Assembly: GCA_017620055.1 (NCBI GenBank)
Contig: JAFZRD010000071.1
Span: 1-6,896, forward strand
Length of the DNA stretch: 6,896 nt
Reading direction: 5' to 3'
Source: Lachnospiraceae bacterium
Lineage (GTDB): Bacteria > Bacillota_A > Clostridia > Lachnospirales > Lachnospiraceae
The notes under the pieces are model-generated. The model saw only the letters and a list, made by a program, of their open reading frames with translations. It ran no database searches and was not told the DNA's origin. The translations under genes and the position numbers were made by a program. This document shows, one piece after another, positions 1-5,020 of this stretch. Each line of letters begins with the position of its first letter. Position 1 is the first letter of the stretch.

Positions 1-384
1 CTTAAGCGCATCATAAGCACGAAGCTCTATCTCCGTGCGTTCAAGTCCCAGATTCTTCGGTCCGAAACACACGTCCGTGAAGACATCCTCTTCAAACAGC
101 TGATGCTCGGGGTACTGGAACACGAGTCCGACCTTCCCACGCAGTTCCTTAAGATCATATCCGTCCGATGAAATATCAACTCCGTTATAATACACACCTC
201 CGGCGGTCGGCTTCATGAGCGCGTTTAGATGCGCAATGAGCGTTGATTTTCCGCTTCCGGTATGTCCGACAAGACCGATGTATTCTCCGTCCTCAACCTT
301 GAATGAGACGTCCGAGAGTGCCTTCTTCTCAAATACCGTTCCGGGATTATATACATGATCGAGATGGTTGACTATGATCGACAT
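1..384 (-). CDS. ecfA2: Energy-coupling factor transporter ATPase EcfA2, 5' part only
   Basis: This is the N-terminal 128 residues of the second ATPase of an ECF (energy-coupling factor) transporter; the rest lies beyond the window start. EcfA1 and EcfA2 form the ATPase pair that, with EcfT, powers exchangeable S-components for vitamin or metal uptake at the inner face of the membrane. Visible motifs are Walker A GHTGSGKST at residues 40-48 and a Q-loop, FQYPEHQLFEE, with Q90. The His after the first Gly of Walker A is typical of EcfA2. The signature motif, Walker B and H-loop are outside the window. The ATG at 384 lies inside the last codons of ecfA1, a 13-nt overlap that suggests translational coupling. 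An AAAGGAG at 399-405 sits 14 nt upstream of this ATG, which is long. An in-frame GTG at 396 would be only 2 nt from it, so the ATG, which also matches the family's usual N-terminus, is preferred. Confidence 0.95.
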   Translation of the reverse strand, partial: MSIIVNHLDHVYNPGTVFEKKALSDVSFKVEDGEYIGLVGHTGSGKSTLIAHLNALMKPTAGGVYYNGVDISSDGYDLKELRGKVGLVFQYPEHQLFEEDVFTDVCFGPKNLGLERTEIELRAYDALK

Positions 385-1220
385 AACGCTTCGCACAGCT
401 CCTTTCTCGTCAGTATCCCCTGCGGGATGTTAAGGCCCGCCATTCTCAGTTCATACGCAAGACGCGTCACCTGCGGCACACTCAGGCGGTGACTCTCCAG
501 TTCCTCGACCCGCGAGAATATCTCCCTCGGTGTTCCGTCCATCACTATCTTTCCGCTGTCCATAACGTATATCCTGTCGGCATATATTGCCTCTTCCATG
601 TTATGGGTGATGAGTATCATCGTAATGTTCTCGACATCGTTAAGAGCCCTGACCGCGCGTATTACTTCTTTTCGCCCGATAGGATCGAGCATGGCAGTCG
701 GCTCGTCGAGCACTATGCACTTCGGGTGCATCGCAAGCACACCCGCGATCGCAACCCTCTGTTTCTGGCCGCCGGAAAGCTTTGACGGGGATGATTTCCT
801 GTAATCGTACATCTCAACCGTATCAAGCGATTCCTTGACGCGCTCTTTTATGTCCTTCGGGCTTATCCCGAGGTTTTCGGGCGCGAATGCGACATCCTCC
901 TCGACGATAGTGCCGATCATCTGATTTTCGGGATTCTGGAACACCATTCCCACGGCCTTCCTGATATCCCAGATCTTATCGGAATCCGCGGTGTCGTTTC
1001 CGTCAACGTATACGACACCCTCCGTCGGATGAAGAAGGCTGTTCAAGTGCTTTGCAAATGTCGACTTACCCGAGCCGTTCGGTCCGAGTATCGCAATAAG
1101 ATCGCCCTGTTTGACATCCAGGTCGACCTCATCGATCGCGCGCATAAAACCGTCGACTTCACCGTTCTTGTCGCGTCTGACATATTCAAATACAAGCTTT
1201 TGTGCACTGATCAGGTCCAT
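372..1220 (-). CDS. ecfA1: Energy-coupling factor transporter ATPase EcfA1
   Basis: This is the first ATPase of the ECF transporter module, which hydrolyses ATP at the cytoplasmic face to drive substrate uptake through EcfT and S-components. It is complete at 282 residues, the usual family length. In order it shows Walker A GPNGSGKST (46-54), Q-loop FQNPENQ (94-100), ABC signature LSGGQ (148-152), Walker B IVLDEP (169-174), D-loop MLDP (177-180) and the H-loop His at about 206. All key ATPase residues are present. I chose the ATG at 1220. A TTG at 1232 would add four residues (reading MWGI) but has no Shine-Dalgarno sequence. The ATG has only GGGG four nt upstream, so neither start is strongly supported. 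Placement after rplQ, and before ecfA2 with a 13-nt overlap, is the standard Firmicutes order. The substrate cannot be told from the ATPase. Confidence 0.97.
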   Translation of the reverse strand: MDLISAQKLVFEYVRRDKNGEVDGFMRAIDEVDLDVKQGDLIAILGPNGSGKSTFAKHLNSLLHPTEGVVYVDGNDTADSDKIWDIRKAVGMVFQNPENQMIGTIVEEDVAFAPENLGISPKDIKERVKESLDTVEMYDYRKSSPSKLSGGQKQRVAIAGVLAMHPKCIVLDEPTAMLDPIGRKEVIRAVRALNDVENITMILITHNMEEAIYADRIYVMDSGKIVMDGTPREIFSRVEELESHRLSVPQVTRLAYELRMAGLNIPQGILTRKELCEALCRS

Positions 1221-1257
1221 AATACCCCACAAAGTGATTTTCTCTGTTATACAACGA

Positions 1258-1282
1258 ATGGGAGCCGGTAAACGACTCCCAT
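1258..1282 (-). terminator. Hairpin after rplQ, possible weak terminator or attenuator
   Basis: An inverted repeat pairs 1273-1282 with 1258-1267 (ATGGGAGTCG with CGGCTCCCAT), giving ten base pairs including one G-U wobble around a 5-nt loop. It begins 25 nt past the rplQ stop codon and lies 37 nt before the preferred ecfA1 start. The bases after it, TCGTTGTATAAC, contain only a broken run of T, so full intrinsic termination is doubtful. It may attenuate transcription between the ribosomal genes and the ECF module, mark a processing site, or protect a 3' end. The structure is seen in the sequence; its role is inferred. Confidence 0.45.
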
Positions 1283-1307
1283 CAGTTTAACATATTATCC
1301 GTCTTTA

Positions 1308-1844
1308 TTAAACAAGCTCGATAACAACTTCCATCGCGGCATCACCCTTACGGGGACCTACCTTGACGATCCTTGTGTAACCGCCGTTACGGTTCACATA
1401 CTTGGGAGCTATGTCCTCGAAGAGCATCGCCACAAGGTCAACGTTCTTCGTGTTGCGCTTCCTGCCTGCCGCCGTATCGGGAACCTCAACAACGGGATAG
1501 AGGACCTTCTGCATCTGCCTTCTTGCATGAAGTCTTGAAGGAGAGTCCTTCTTGACGGTCTTCTTGACGGTCTCGTACTGTGTGACCTTCTTGCCGTCAA
1601 CGACTTCCTTAACACGCTTGCCGTCCTTGTCCTTTAAAGGGATCTTCGCATCGACTTCCACGGTCTCGTAGTTGTCACGCTCCTTAACGGCGAGTGCGAT
1701 AAGGCTCTCTGCCATCTTGCGGATCTCTTTGGCTCTGGCTTCCGTTGTGATTATCTTTCCATGATAGATCAGCTGTGTTACCTGATTTCTCATTAATGCT
1801 TTTCTCTGGCTGGATGTCTTTCCCAGCTTTCTGTATTTTGCCAT
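1308..1844 (-). CDS. rplQ: 50S ribosomal protein L17 with internal insert
   Basis: L17 is a component of the large ribosomal subunit that binds 23S rRNA. The N-terminal core is classical ([20 protein letters not shown], residues 1-20, then [12 protein letters not shown], 31-43). So is the C-terminal core, with [16 protein letters not shown] (154-169) and terminal VIELV. The protein is 178 residues, whereas bacterial L17 is commonly near 120. The extra length is mostly a Lys- and Val-rich block at about residues 57-101, containing [17 protein letters not shown], placed just before LHARRQ. The frame runs through it cleanly, so it is a genuine insert and not a frameshift. I recall similar inserts in Lachnospiraceae L17 but cannot verify this here. 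The start ATG follows the rpoA stop by one base. Its ribosome binding site, GGAGAGG, lies within the last rpoA codons 6 nt upstream, so translation is probably coupled to rpoA. Confidence 0.98.
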   Translation of the reverse strand: MAKYRKLGKTSSQRKALMRNQVTQLIYHGKIITTEARAKEIRKMAESLIALAVKERDNYETVEVDAKIPLKDKDGKRVKEVVDGKKVTQYETVKKTVKKDSPSRLHARRQMQKVLYPVVEVPDTAAGRKRNTKNVDLVAMLFEDIAPKYVNRNGGYTRIVKVGPRKGDAAMEVVIELV

Positions 1845-1845
1845 C

Positions 1846-2805
1846 TTAATCCTCTCCTTCGTTCAGCTGAAGACCTAATTCTTTCAGTTTTGCCAATACT
1901 TCTTCCAGTGACTTGCGTCCCAGGTTACGTACTTTCATCATCTCATCCGGTGTCTTGTTGATGAGTTCAGCCACCGTGTTGATGCCTGCACGCTTCAGGC
2001 AGTTGTAAGAACGTACCGACAGCTCGAGTTCGTCGATGTTCATGTCGAGAGCCTTCTCTTTGCCTTCAGGCTCCTTGTCGATCATGACCGATACTTCGCG
2101 GGCACTCTCCGAAAGGTTAATGAACTGTGCGAGATGCTCGGAAAGCACCTTTGCCGCAAGGCTCACACCCTCATCGGGGCCGAGTGTTCCGTTCGTGTAA
2201 ACATCAAGTGTGAGCTTGTCAAAGTCTGTCACCTGGCCTACACGCGTATTCTGAACCGTCATATTTACACGCTCGATAGGTGTGTAGATGCTGTCGATAG
2301 CGATCACACCTATGGGCAGTTCTTCGTTCTTGTTCTTGTCGGCGCCCACATAACCGCGACCCTTTGTGATCGTCAGTTCCATGTAGAGCTTGCTGTTTGC
2401 GCCGCCGTTAAGAGTTGCGATCTTTGTCTCCGGATTGAGGATCTCGATATCCTGATCAACGCGGATATCCGCTGCCGTTACAACGCCTTCGCCCTCGAAC
2501 TCGAGGATCGCCGTCTTGGGATCGTTTGACGAGGAATTGTTGCGGATCGCAAGGTTTTTGATGTTCATGATGATCTCGGTCACATCCTCTTTAACGCCGG
2601 GGATGGATGAAAACTCATGAAGGACGCCTTCTATCTTGATCTGTGAAACAGCCGCACCCGGAAGAGACGAAAGCATTATCCTTCTGAGGGAATTGCCGAG
2701 TGTCGTACCATAGCCTCTCTCAAGAGGTTCAACGACAAATCTGCCGTATCTCTTATCTTCGGATATCTCAACGATTTCAATCCTGGGCTTTTCAAAATCG
2801 AACAT
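1846..2805 (-). CDS. rpoA: DNA-directed RNA polymerase subunit alpha
   Basis: Alpha dimerises to nucleate RNA polymerase assembly, and its C-terminal domain contacts promoter UP elements and activators. At 319 residues it is full length. The N-terminal domain spans roughly residues 1-230 and carries the conserved [17 protein letters not shown] stretch (31-47) used in dimerisation and beta/beta' binding. A charged linker (EPEGKEKAL) leads to the C-terminal domain from about 255. R265, N268 and C269, then G296, K298 and S299, fall at exactly the E. coli positions for DNA contact, so UP-element recognition should be intact. The start ATG has GGAG 7 nt upstream, and the gene follows rpsD after a 36-nt spacer. 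Its position between rpsD and rplQ is the usual alpha operon order, tying polymerase supply to ribosome synthesis. Confidence 0.99.
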   Translation of the reverse strand: MFDFEKPRIEIVEISEDKRYGRFVVEPLERGYGTTLGNSLRRIMLSSLPGAAVSQIKIEGVLHEFSSIPGVKEDVTEIIMNIKNLAIRNNSSSNDPKTAILEFEGEGVVTAADIRVDQDIEILNPETKIATLNGGANSKLYMELTITKGRGYVGADKNKNEELPIGVIAIDSIYTPIERVNMTVQNTRVGQVTDFDKLTLDVYTNGTLGPDEGVSLAAKVLSEHLAQFINLSESAREVSVMIDKEPEGKEKALDMNIDELELSVRSYNCLKRAGINTVAELINKTPDEMMKVRNLGRKSLEEVLAKLKELGLQLNEGED

Positions 2806-2841
2806 AAAGTTTCTCCTCTCTTATCGATACAATCACGCCGA

Positions 2842-3435
2842 TTACTTTGAATACAACTCGACTATCAGCATCTCGTCAACCGGAACGTCGATCTCTTCAC
2901 GTGTCGGAAGCGCCTTGACCGTTCCTTTGAGATTCTCCTGGTCGGCTTCGAGCCATGCGGGTACGATCCTTCCACCTGCCGACTCGAGGATCTCCTTGTA
3001 TCTTACGGAGTCTTTCTTGCTCTCTCTGATCTCGATAACATCGCCTGCTTTGACAAGATATGAAGGAATGTTCACAACCTTGCCGTTTACCGTCACCTGC
3101 TTGTGATCAACGATCTGACGTGCCTCTCTTCTCGTTCTTGCAAAAGCAAGTCTGAAGATGACATTGTCAAGCCTTGACTCAAGCATGATCATAAGGTTCT
3201 CACCGGTCATACCTTTCATTCTGTCGGCCTTCTCGTAATAGTTACGGAAAGGCTTCTCAAGTACGCCGTAGATGAACTTTGCCTTCTGCTTCTCGCGAAG
3301 CTGAAGTCCGTATTCACTAACTTTTCTGTTTGATCTTGTCAGGGTTCTCCTTGACTTCTTATCATAACCTAAAACCGTCGGTTCAAGACCGAGGGATCTG
3401 CATCTTTTCAATACAGGTACTCTGTTGACTGCCAT
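2842..3435 (-). CDS. rpsD: 30S ribosomal protein S4
   Basis: S4 is a primary 16S rRNA binder that nucleates assembly of the 30S body; with S3 and S5 it lines the mRNA entry channel. The protein is 197 residues. Conserved [12 protein letters not shown] lies at 40-51. The S4 RNA-binding domain runs from about 87 to 150, starting [21 protein letters not shown] and including [13 protein letters not shown]. The C-terminus [11 protein letters not shown] is typical of the family. Only one cysteine (C12) remains in the N-terminal region where zinc-type S4 has four, so this is a zinc-independent form. The start is strongly supported: GGAGG lies 6 nt upstream of the ATG. An unusual 120-nt structured spacer separates it from rpsK. 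S4 is a known autogenous repressor in E. coli and B. subtilis, so that spacer could be a target. Confidence 0.99.
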   Translation of the reverse strand: MAVNRVPVLKRCRSLGLEPTVLGYDKKSRRTLTRSNRKVSEYGLQLREKQKAKFIYGVLEKPFRNYYEKADRMKGMTGENLMIMLESRLDNVIFRLAFARTRREARQIVDHKQVTVNGKVVNIPSYLVKAGDVIEIRESKKDSVRYKEILESAGGRIVPAWLEADQENLKGTVKALPTREEIDVPVDEMLIVELYSK

Positions 3436-3474
3436 TTTATTCCTCCATTACATTTTAATCTAAACCTTTTGGGG

Positions 3475-3521
3475 AACCTACGGCGCATCCTGAATTCTCC
3501 TTCGGAGAATGCGCCTAGGCT
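3475..3521 (-). promoter_or_regulatory. Long bulged hairpin in the rpsK-rpsD spacer
   Basis: The 120-nt spacer before rpsD (3436-3555) contains a nested inverted repeat. The inner stem ATTCTCC/GGAGAAT (seven pairs, loop GAA) stacks on GGCGC/GCGCC, with seven unpaired bases on the 3' side. An outer stem pairs AGCCTA with TAGGTT (3516-3521 with 3475-3480, one G-U) across a single bulged G at 3481. A smaller hairpin, CTTGC-GAA-GCAAG, lies just upstream at 3532-3544. There is no T-run after either, so these are not intrinsic terminators. Lying about 40 nt upstream of the rpsD start codon, the element could regulate S4 translation, mark a processing site, or be a dispersed repeat. The structure is seen; the function is inferred. 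Confidence 0.5.
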
Positions 3522-3555
3522 ACATGATGACCTTGCTTCGCAAGCTCACCACATA

Positions 3556-3948
3556 TTATACTCTTCTGCGCTTGGGCGGGCGGCATCCGTTATGCGGAAC
3601 CGGAGTCACGTCCTTGATGGATACGACTTCCAGACCTGCTGCCTGAAGCGCACGAATCGCAGCCTCACGTCCCGAACCGGGACCTTTTACAAAAACATCA
3701 ACATACTTAAGGCCATGAACAAGAGCTGCCTTTGTTGCTGTTTCTGCTGCTACCTGTGCCGCATAAGGAGTAGATTTCCTTGAACCTCTGAATCCCAGGC
3801 CACCGGCACTTGCCCAACTGAGTGCGTTACCTTCGGGATCCGTCAGTGTAACGATCGTGTTGTTAAAAGATGCCTGAATATGTGCCTGTCCGCGTTCAAC
3901 GTTTTTCTTGACACGTTTCTTAACTACTTTCTTTGTCGTTTTTGCCAT
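3556..3948 (-). CDS. rpsK: 30S ribosomal protein S11
   Basis: S11 sits on the platform of the small subunit near the mRNA exit and the decoding region. The protein is 130 residues, normal for the family. It begins with a basic tail ([15 protein letters not shown]), followed by the conserved [19 protein letters not shown] (23-41), [19 protein letters not shown] (47-65) and [13 protein letters not shown] (89-101). The C-terminus, [15 protein letters not shown] (116-130), is the rRNA-binding tail. Its Asn-Gly at 120-121 corresponds to the site reported as isoaspartate in E. coli S11. The ribosome binding site is weak: only AGGT at 3957-3960, 8 nt from the ATG. Translation may depend on coupling to rpsM, 48 nt upstream. 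A small CCCC-GTA-GGGG hairpin lies in that gap. Confidence 0.99.
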   Translation of the reverse strand: MAKTTKKVVKKRVKKNVERGQAHIQASFNNTIVTLTDPEGNALSWASAGGLGFRGSRKSTPYAAQVAAETATKAALVHGLKYVDVFVKGPGSGREAAIRALQAAGLEVVSIKDVTPVPHNGCRPPKRRRV

Positions 3949-3970
3949 TTAAACTAACCTACTTTCTGAG

Positions 3971-3982
3971 CCCCCTACGGGG
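3971..3982 (-). other. Small G/C hairpin between rpsM and rpsK
   Basis: CCCC at 3979-3982 pairs with a run of five G at 3971-3975 across a GTA loop, giving a short four-pair stem 14 nt after the rpsM stop codon. It is directly preceded by GAAGTGATTTTC, a string also found just after the secY stop codon. There is no U-tract. The role is unknown, and the stem is short enough to be incidental. Confidence 0.3.
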
Positions 3983-3996
3983 AAAATCACTTCTTA

Positions 3997-4365
3997 TTAC
4001 TTCTTCTTACCTGCTACGGTACGCTTCGGACCCTTACGGGTTCTTGCGTTGTTCTTGGTATTCTGTCCGCGGACCGGAAGTCCTTTTCTGTGACGGATAC
4101 CTCTGTAACATCCGATCTCCTGAAGTCTCTTGATATTAAGAGCGACTTCTCTCTTGAGATCACCTTCCACCATGTAATCGGCATCAATGATATCACTGAT
4201 CTTCTTAACTTCGTCGTCCGTAAGGTCACGGCAACGGGTGTCGGGATTAACTTTTGCCTTTTCAAGGATCTTGGTAGCTGTAGGTCTTCCTATACCGTAC
4301 ACATAAGTAAGTCCGATCTCTACACGCTTGTCTCTTGGTAAATCCACACCGGAAATACGAGCCAT
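3997..4365 (-). CDS. rpsM: 30S ribosomal protein S13
   Basis: S13 lies in the head of the 30S subunit, forms intersubunit bridges, and reaches the P-site tRNA with its C-terminal tail. At 122 residues it is the usual length. The start [21 protein letters not shown] is standard. The helix-two-turn-helix with [14 protein letters not shown] lies at about 21-34, and [16 protein letters not shown] leads into the conserved [12 protein letters not shown] tail (101-112), ending in a lysine cluster. GAGG lies 8 nt upstream of the ATG. It is the first gene of the alpha-operon block and is preceded by the most structured spacer in the window (172 nt). Its E. coli counterpart is the site of S4 translational repression, so regulation at this leader is plausible here. 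Confidence 0.99.
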   Translation of the reverse strand: MARISGVDLPRDKRVEIGLTYVYGIGRPTATKILEKAKVNPDTRCRDLTDDEVKKISDIIDADYMVEGDLKREVALNIKRLQEIGCYRGIRHRKGLPVRGQNTKNNARTRKGPKRTVAGKKK

Positions 4366-4391
4366 ACTTTTTACCTCTTTTCTTTTTCTGC

Positions 4392-4404
4392 GGGCGTATC
4401 GCCC
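4392..4404 (-). promoter_or_regulatory. Hairpin just upstream of the rpsM ribosome binding site
   Basis: GGGCG pairs with CGCCC across an ATA loop, five G/C-rich pairs, ending 15 nt before the GAGG of rpsM (4374-4377). The A-rich stretch between it and the GAGG looks unpaired, so the hairpin does not itself hide the ribosome binding site. It lies between the larger multi-branched element at 4409-4488 and the start of rpsM, and may be part of the same leader. Confidence 0.45.
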
Positions 4405-4408
4405 CGTT

Positions 4409-4488
4409 ACATGTTTGAATGGAAGCCTTTGCAGGCTTCGTCCGGAAATCTTTCCGGATTTGCCCGGCGTATGCCGGTTTCAAAATGT
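4409..4488 (-). promoter_or_regulatory. Predicted four-way-junction RNA in the rpsM leader
   Basis: On the minus strand ACATTTTGAA (4488-4479) pairs with TTCAAACATGT (4419-4409): ten Watson-Crick pairs with one bulged base at 4413. This stem encloses three consecutive hairpins: CCGGC-ATAC-GCCGG (4464-4477), TCCGGAA-AGAT-TTCCGGA (4441-4458) and GAAGCC-TGCAAA-GGCTTC (4422-4439). The linkers are one, five, one and two bases. The whole is an 80-nt cloverleaf-like fold lying between rpmJ and rpsM. It is not a tRNA: arm lengths and loops do not fit. No T-run follows, so it is not a simple terminator. A ribosomal-protein autoregulatory leader is the leading hypothesis (S4 acts at this position in E. 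coli, by a different pseudoknot structure). A dispersed palindromic element is the main alternative. Pairing was traced by eye, not by an energy calculation. Confidence 0.5.
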
Positions 4489-4526
4489 AGATAGCTCTTC
4501 GGTGGGTCAATCCAAAAATCTATCTA
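4488..4526 (-). other. Inverted repeat at the start of the rpmJ-rpsM spacer
   Basis: TAGATAG (4526-4520) can pair with CTATCTA (4494-4488), giving seven A/T-rich pairs around a 25-nt loop. It abuts the cloverleaf element and shares one base (4488) with its closing stem, so the two helices could stack on each other. The stem is weak and the loop large, so this is a tentative part of the leader. Confidence 0.25.
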
Positions 4527-4537
4527 TCATTTGGGCC

Positions 4538-4651
4538 TTAGCCCTGTCTCTGCTTGTGCTTCGGGTTCTCACAGATGATCCTGATCTTACCCTTTCTCTT
4601 GATGACTTTGCACTTGTCGCAGATCGGTTTTACAGAAGATCTTACTTTCAT
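4538..4651 (-). CDS. rpmJ: 50S ribosomal protein L36
   Basis: L36 is the smallest large-subunit protein and binds 23S rRNA. The protein is 37 residues, the standard length. It is the zinc-binding (C+) form: C11, C14, C27 and H32 make the zinc ribbon, in CDKC and [11 protein letters not shown]. The start is set by an excellent ribosome binding site (AGGAGG, 7 nt before the ATG at 4651) and by the family N-terminus [14 protein letters not shown]. The frame stays open upstream, but the extra residues (MVKYIAVCF...) are not ribosomal and come from the promoter and leader region. The stop codon lies in the loop of a small GGGC/GCCC hairpin (4533-4544). A promoter lies about 55 nt upstream, so rpmJ may be the first gene of a transcript covering the alpha operon. 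Confidence 0.98.
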   Translation of the reverse strand: MKVRSSVKPICDKCKVIKRKGKIRIICENPKHKQRQG

Positions 4652-4686
4652 CTTTCTTCCTCCTATCTCTGCCTTTGCAAACCATA

Positions 4687-4704
4687 CGGTCTGAAAACAG
4701 ACCG
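4687..4704 (-). promoter_or_regulatory. 5'-end hairpin of the predicted rpmJ transcript
   Basis: CGGTCTG (4704-4698) pairs perfectly with CAGACCG (4693-4687) across a TTTT loop. The stem starts at or within a base or two of the transcription start predicted from the upstream -10 box. A stem at the extreme 5' end is known to protect mRNAs from 5'-dependent decay in Gram-positive bacteria, so a stabilising role is possible. It ends 23 nt before the rpmJ Shine-Dalgarno sequence (4659-4664), so it should not block initiation. Confidence 0.5.
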
Positions 4705-4710
4705 CTATAT

Positions 4711-4739
4711 ATTTTACCACCAGAGGTGTTAAAATTCAA
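4711..4739 (-). promoter_or_regulatory. Predicted sigma-A promoter for rpmJ and the alpha operon
   Basis: The -35 box TTGAAT (4739-4734, four of six matches to TTGACA) and the -10 box TAAAAT (4716-4711, five of six to TATAAT) are separated by exactly 17 bases. TGG directly before the -10 box makes it an extended -10. The predicted start is near 4705. The spacer holds a short CACC-TCT-GGTG palindrome that could be an operator or chance. The surrounding bases are A/T-rich, and the site lies in the infA-rpmJ gap. This would allow the rpmJ-rpsM-rpsK-rpsD-rpoA-rplQ block to be transcribed apart from the spc genes. Confidence 0.55.
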
Positions 4740-4748
4740 TAAATTTCT

Positions 4749-4772
4749 GCCCTACAACATGTAGTATCCGGC
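4749..4772 (-). other. Palindrome directly after infA
   Basis: Immediately after the infA stop codon, CTACA-TGT-TGTAG (4764-4752) forms a five-pair stem. It is flanked by GCC (4772-4770) and GGC (4751-4749), which can extend it across a five-base bulge. The following AGAAATTTATT has scattered T but no clean run, so it is at best a weak terminator before the rpmJ promoter. Confidence 0.3.
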
Positions 4773-4991
4773 TTATTTATCTCTCCAGATGATGCGTCCT
4801 TTTGAAAGATCGTAAGGCGACATCTCAAGAGTTACCTTGTCACCGGGCAGTATACGGATAAAGTTCATCCGAAGCTTTCCGCTTATATGCGCGATAACTT
4901 CATGGTCGTTCTCGAGTTTAACCCTGAACATCGCATTGGGAAGCTTTTCCACCACAGTACCTTCAAGCTCGATAACATCTGCTTTTGACAT
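4773..4991 (-). CDS. infA: Translation initiation factor IF-1
   Basis: IF-1 binds the ribosomal A site during initiation and assists IF-2 and IF-3. At 72 residues it is the standard bacterial length: one OB-fold (S1-like) domain. Family sequence is clear throughout: [20 protein letters not shown] at the start, then [20 protein letters not shown], then [20 protein letters not shown], ending RIIWRDK. The ATG has GGAGGAG 5 nt upstream. It follows map by 29 nt with no small gene in between, and precedes rpmJ by 121 nt containing a promoter. The order map-infA-rpmJ is conserved in Firmicutes. Confidence 0.99.
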   Translation of the reverse strand: MSKADVIELEGTVVEKLPNAMFRVKLENDHEVIAHISGKLRMNFIRILPGDKVTLEMSPYDLSKGRIIWRDK

Positions 4992-5020
4992 TCAATCTCC
5001 TCCGTGAAACAAATCCAAAT

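Noticed and set aside
2134..2529. Plus-strand open frame opposite rpoA (131 codons)
   Set aside because: It lies wholly inside rpoA in antisense and has a composition typical of a shadow frame.
4409..4488. A tRNA gene, suggested by the 80-nt cloverleaf
   Set aside because: The arms have 4-, 4- and 6-base loops, with stems of 5, 7 and 6 pairs. There is no 7-base anticodon loop, no T-loop on a 5-bp stem, no D-loop pattern and no acceptor discriminator layout on either strand.
4484..4510. A second promoter in the rpmJ-rpsM spacer (TTGACC ... TACATT, minus strand)
   Set aside because: The -35 box is good, but the spacing is 15 bases and the -10 matches only four of six; it also overlaps the predicted leader stems.
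4652..4720. A 23-residue N-terminal extension of L36
   Set aside because: It would start in the promoter -10 region and read through the 5' hairpin and Shine-Dalgarno; the 37-residue form from 4651 matches the family exactly.
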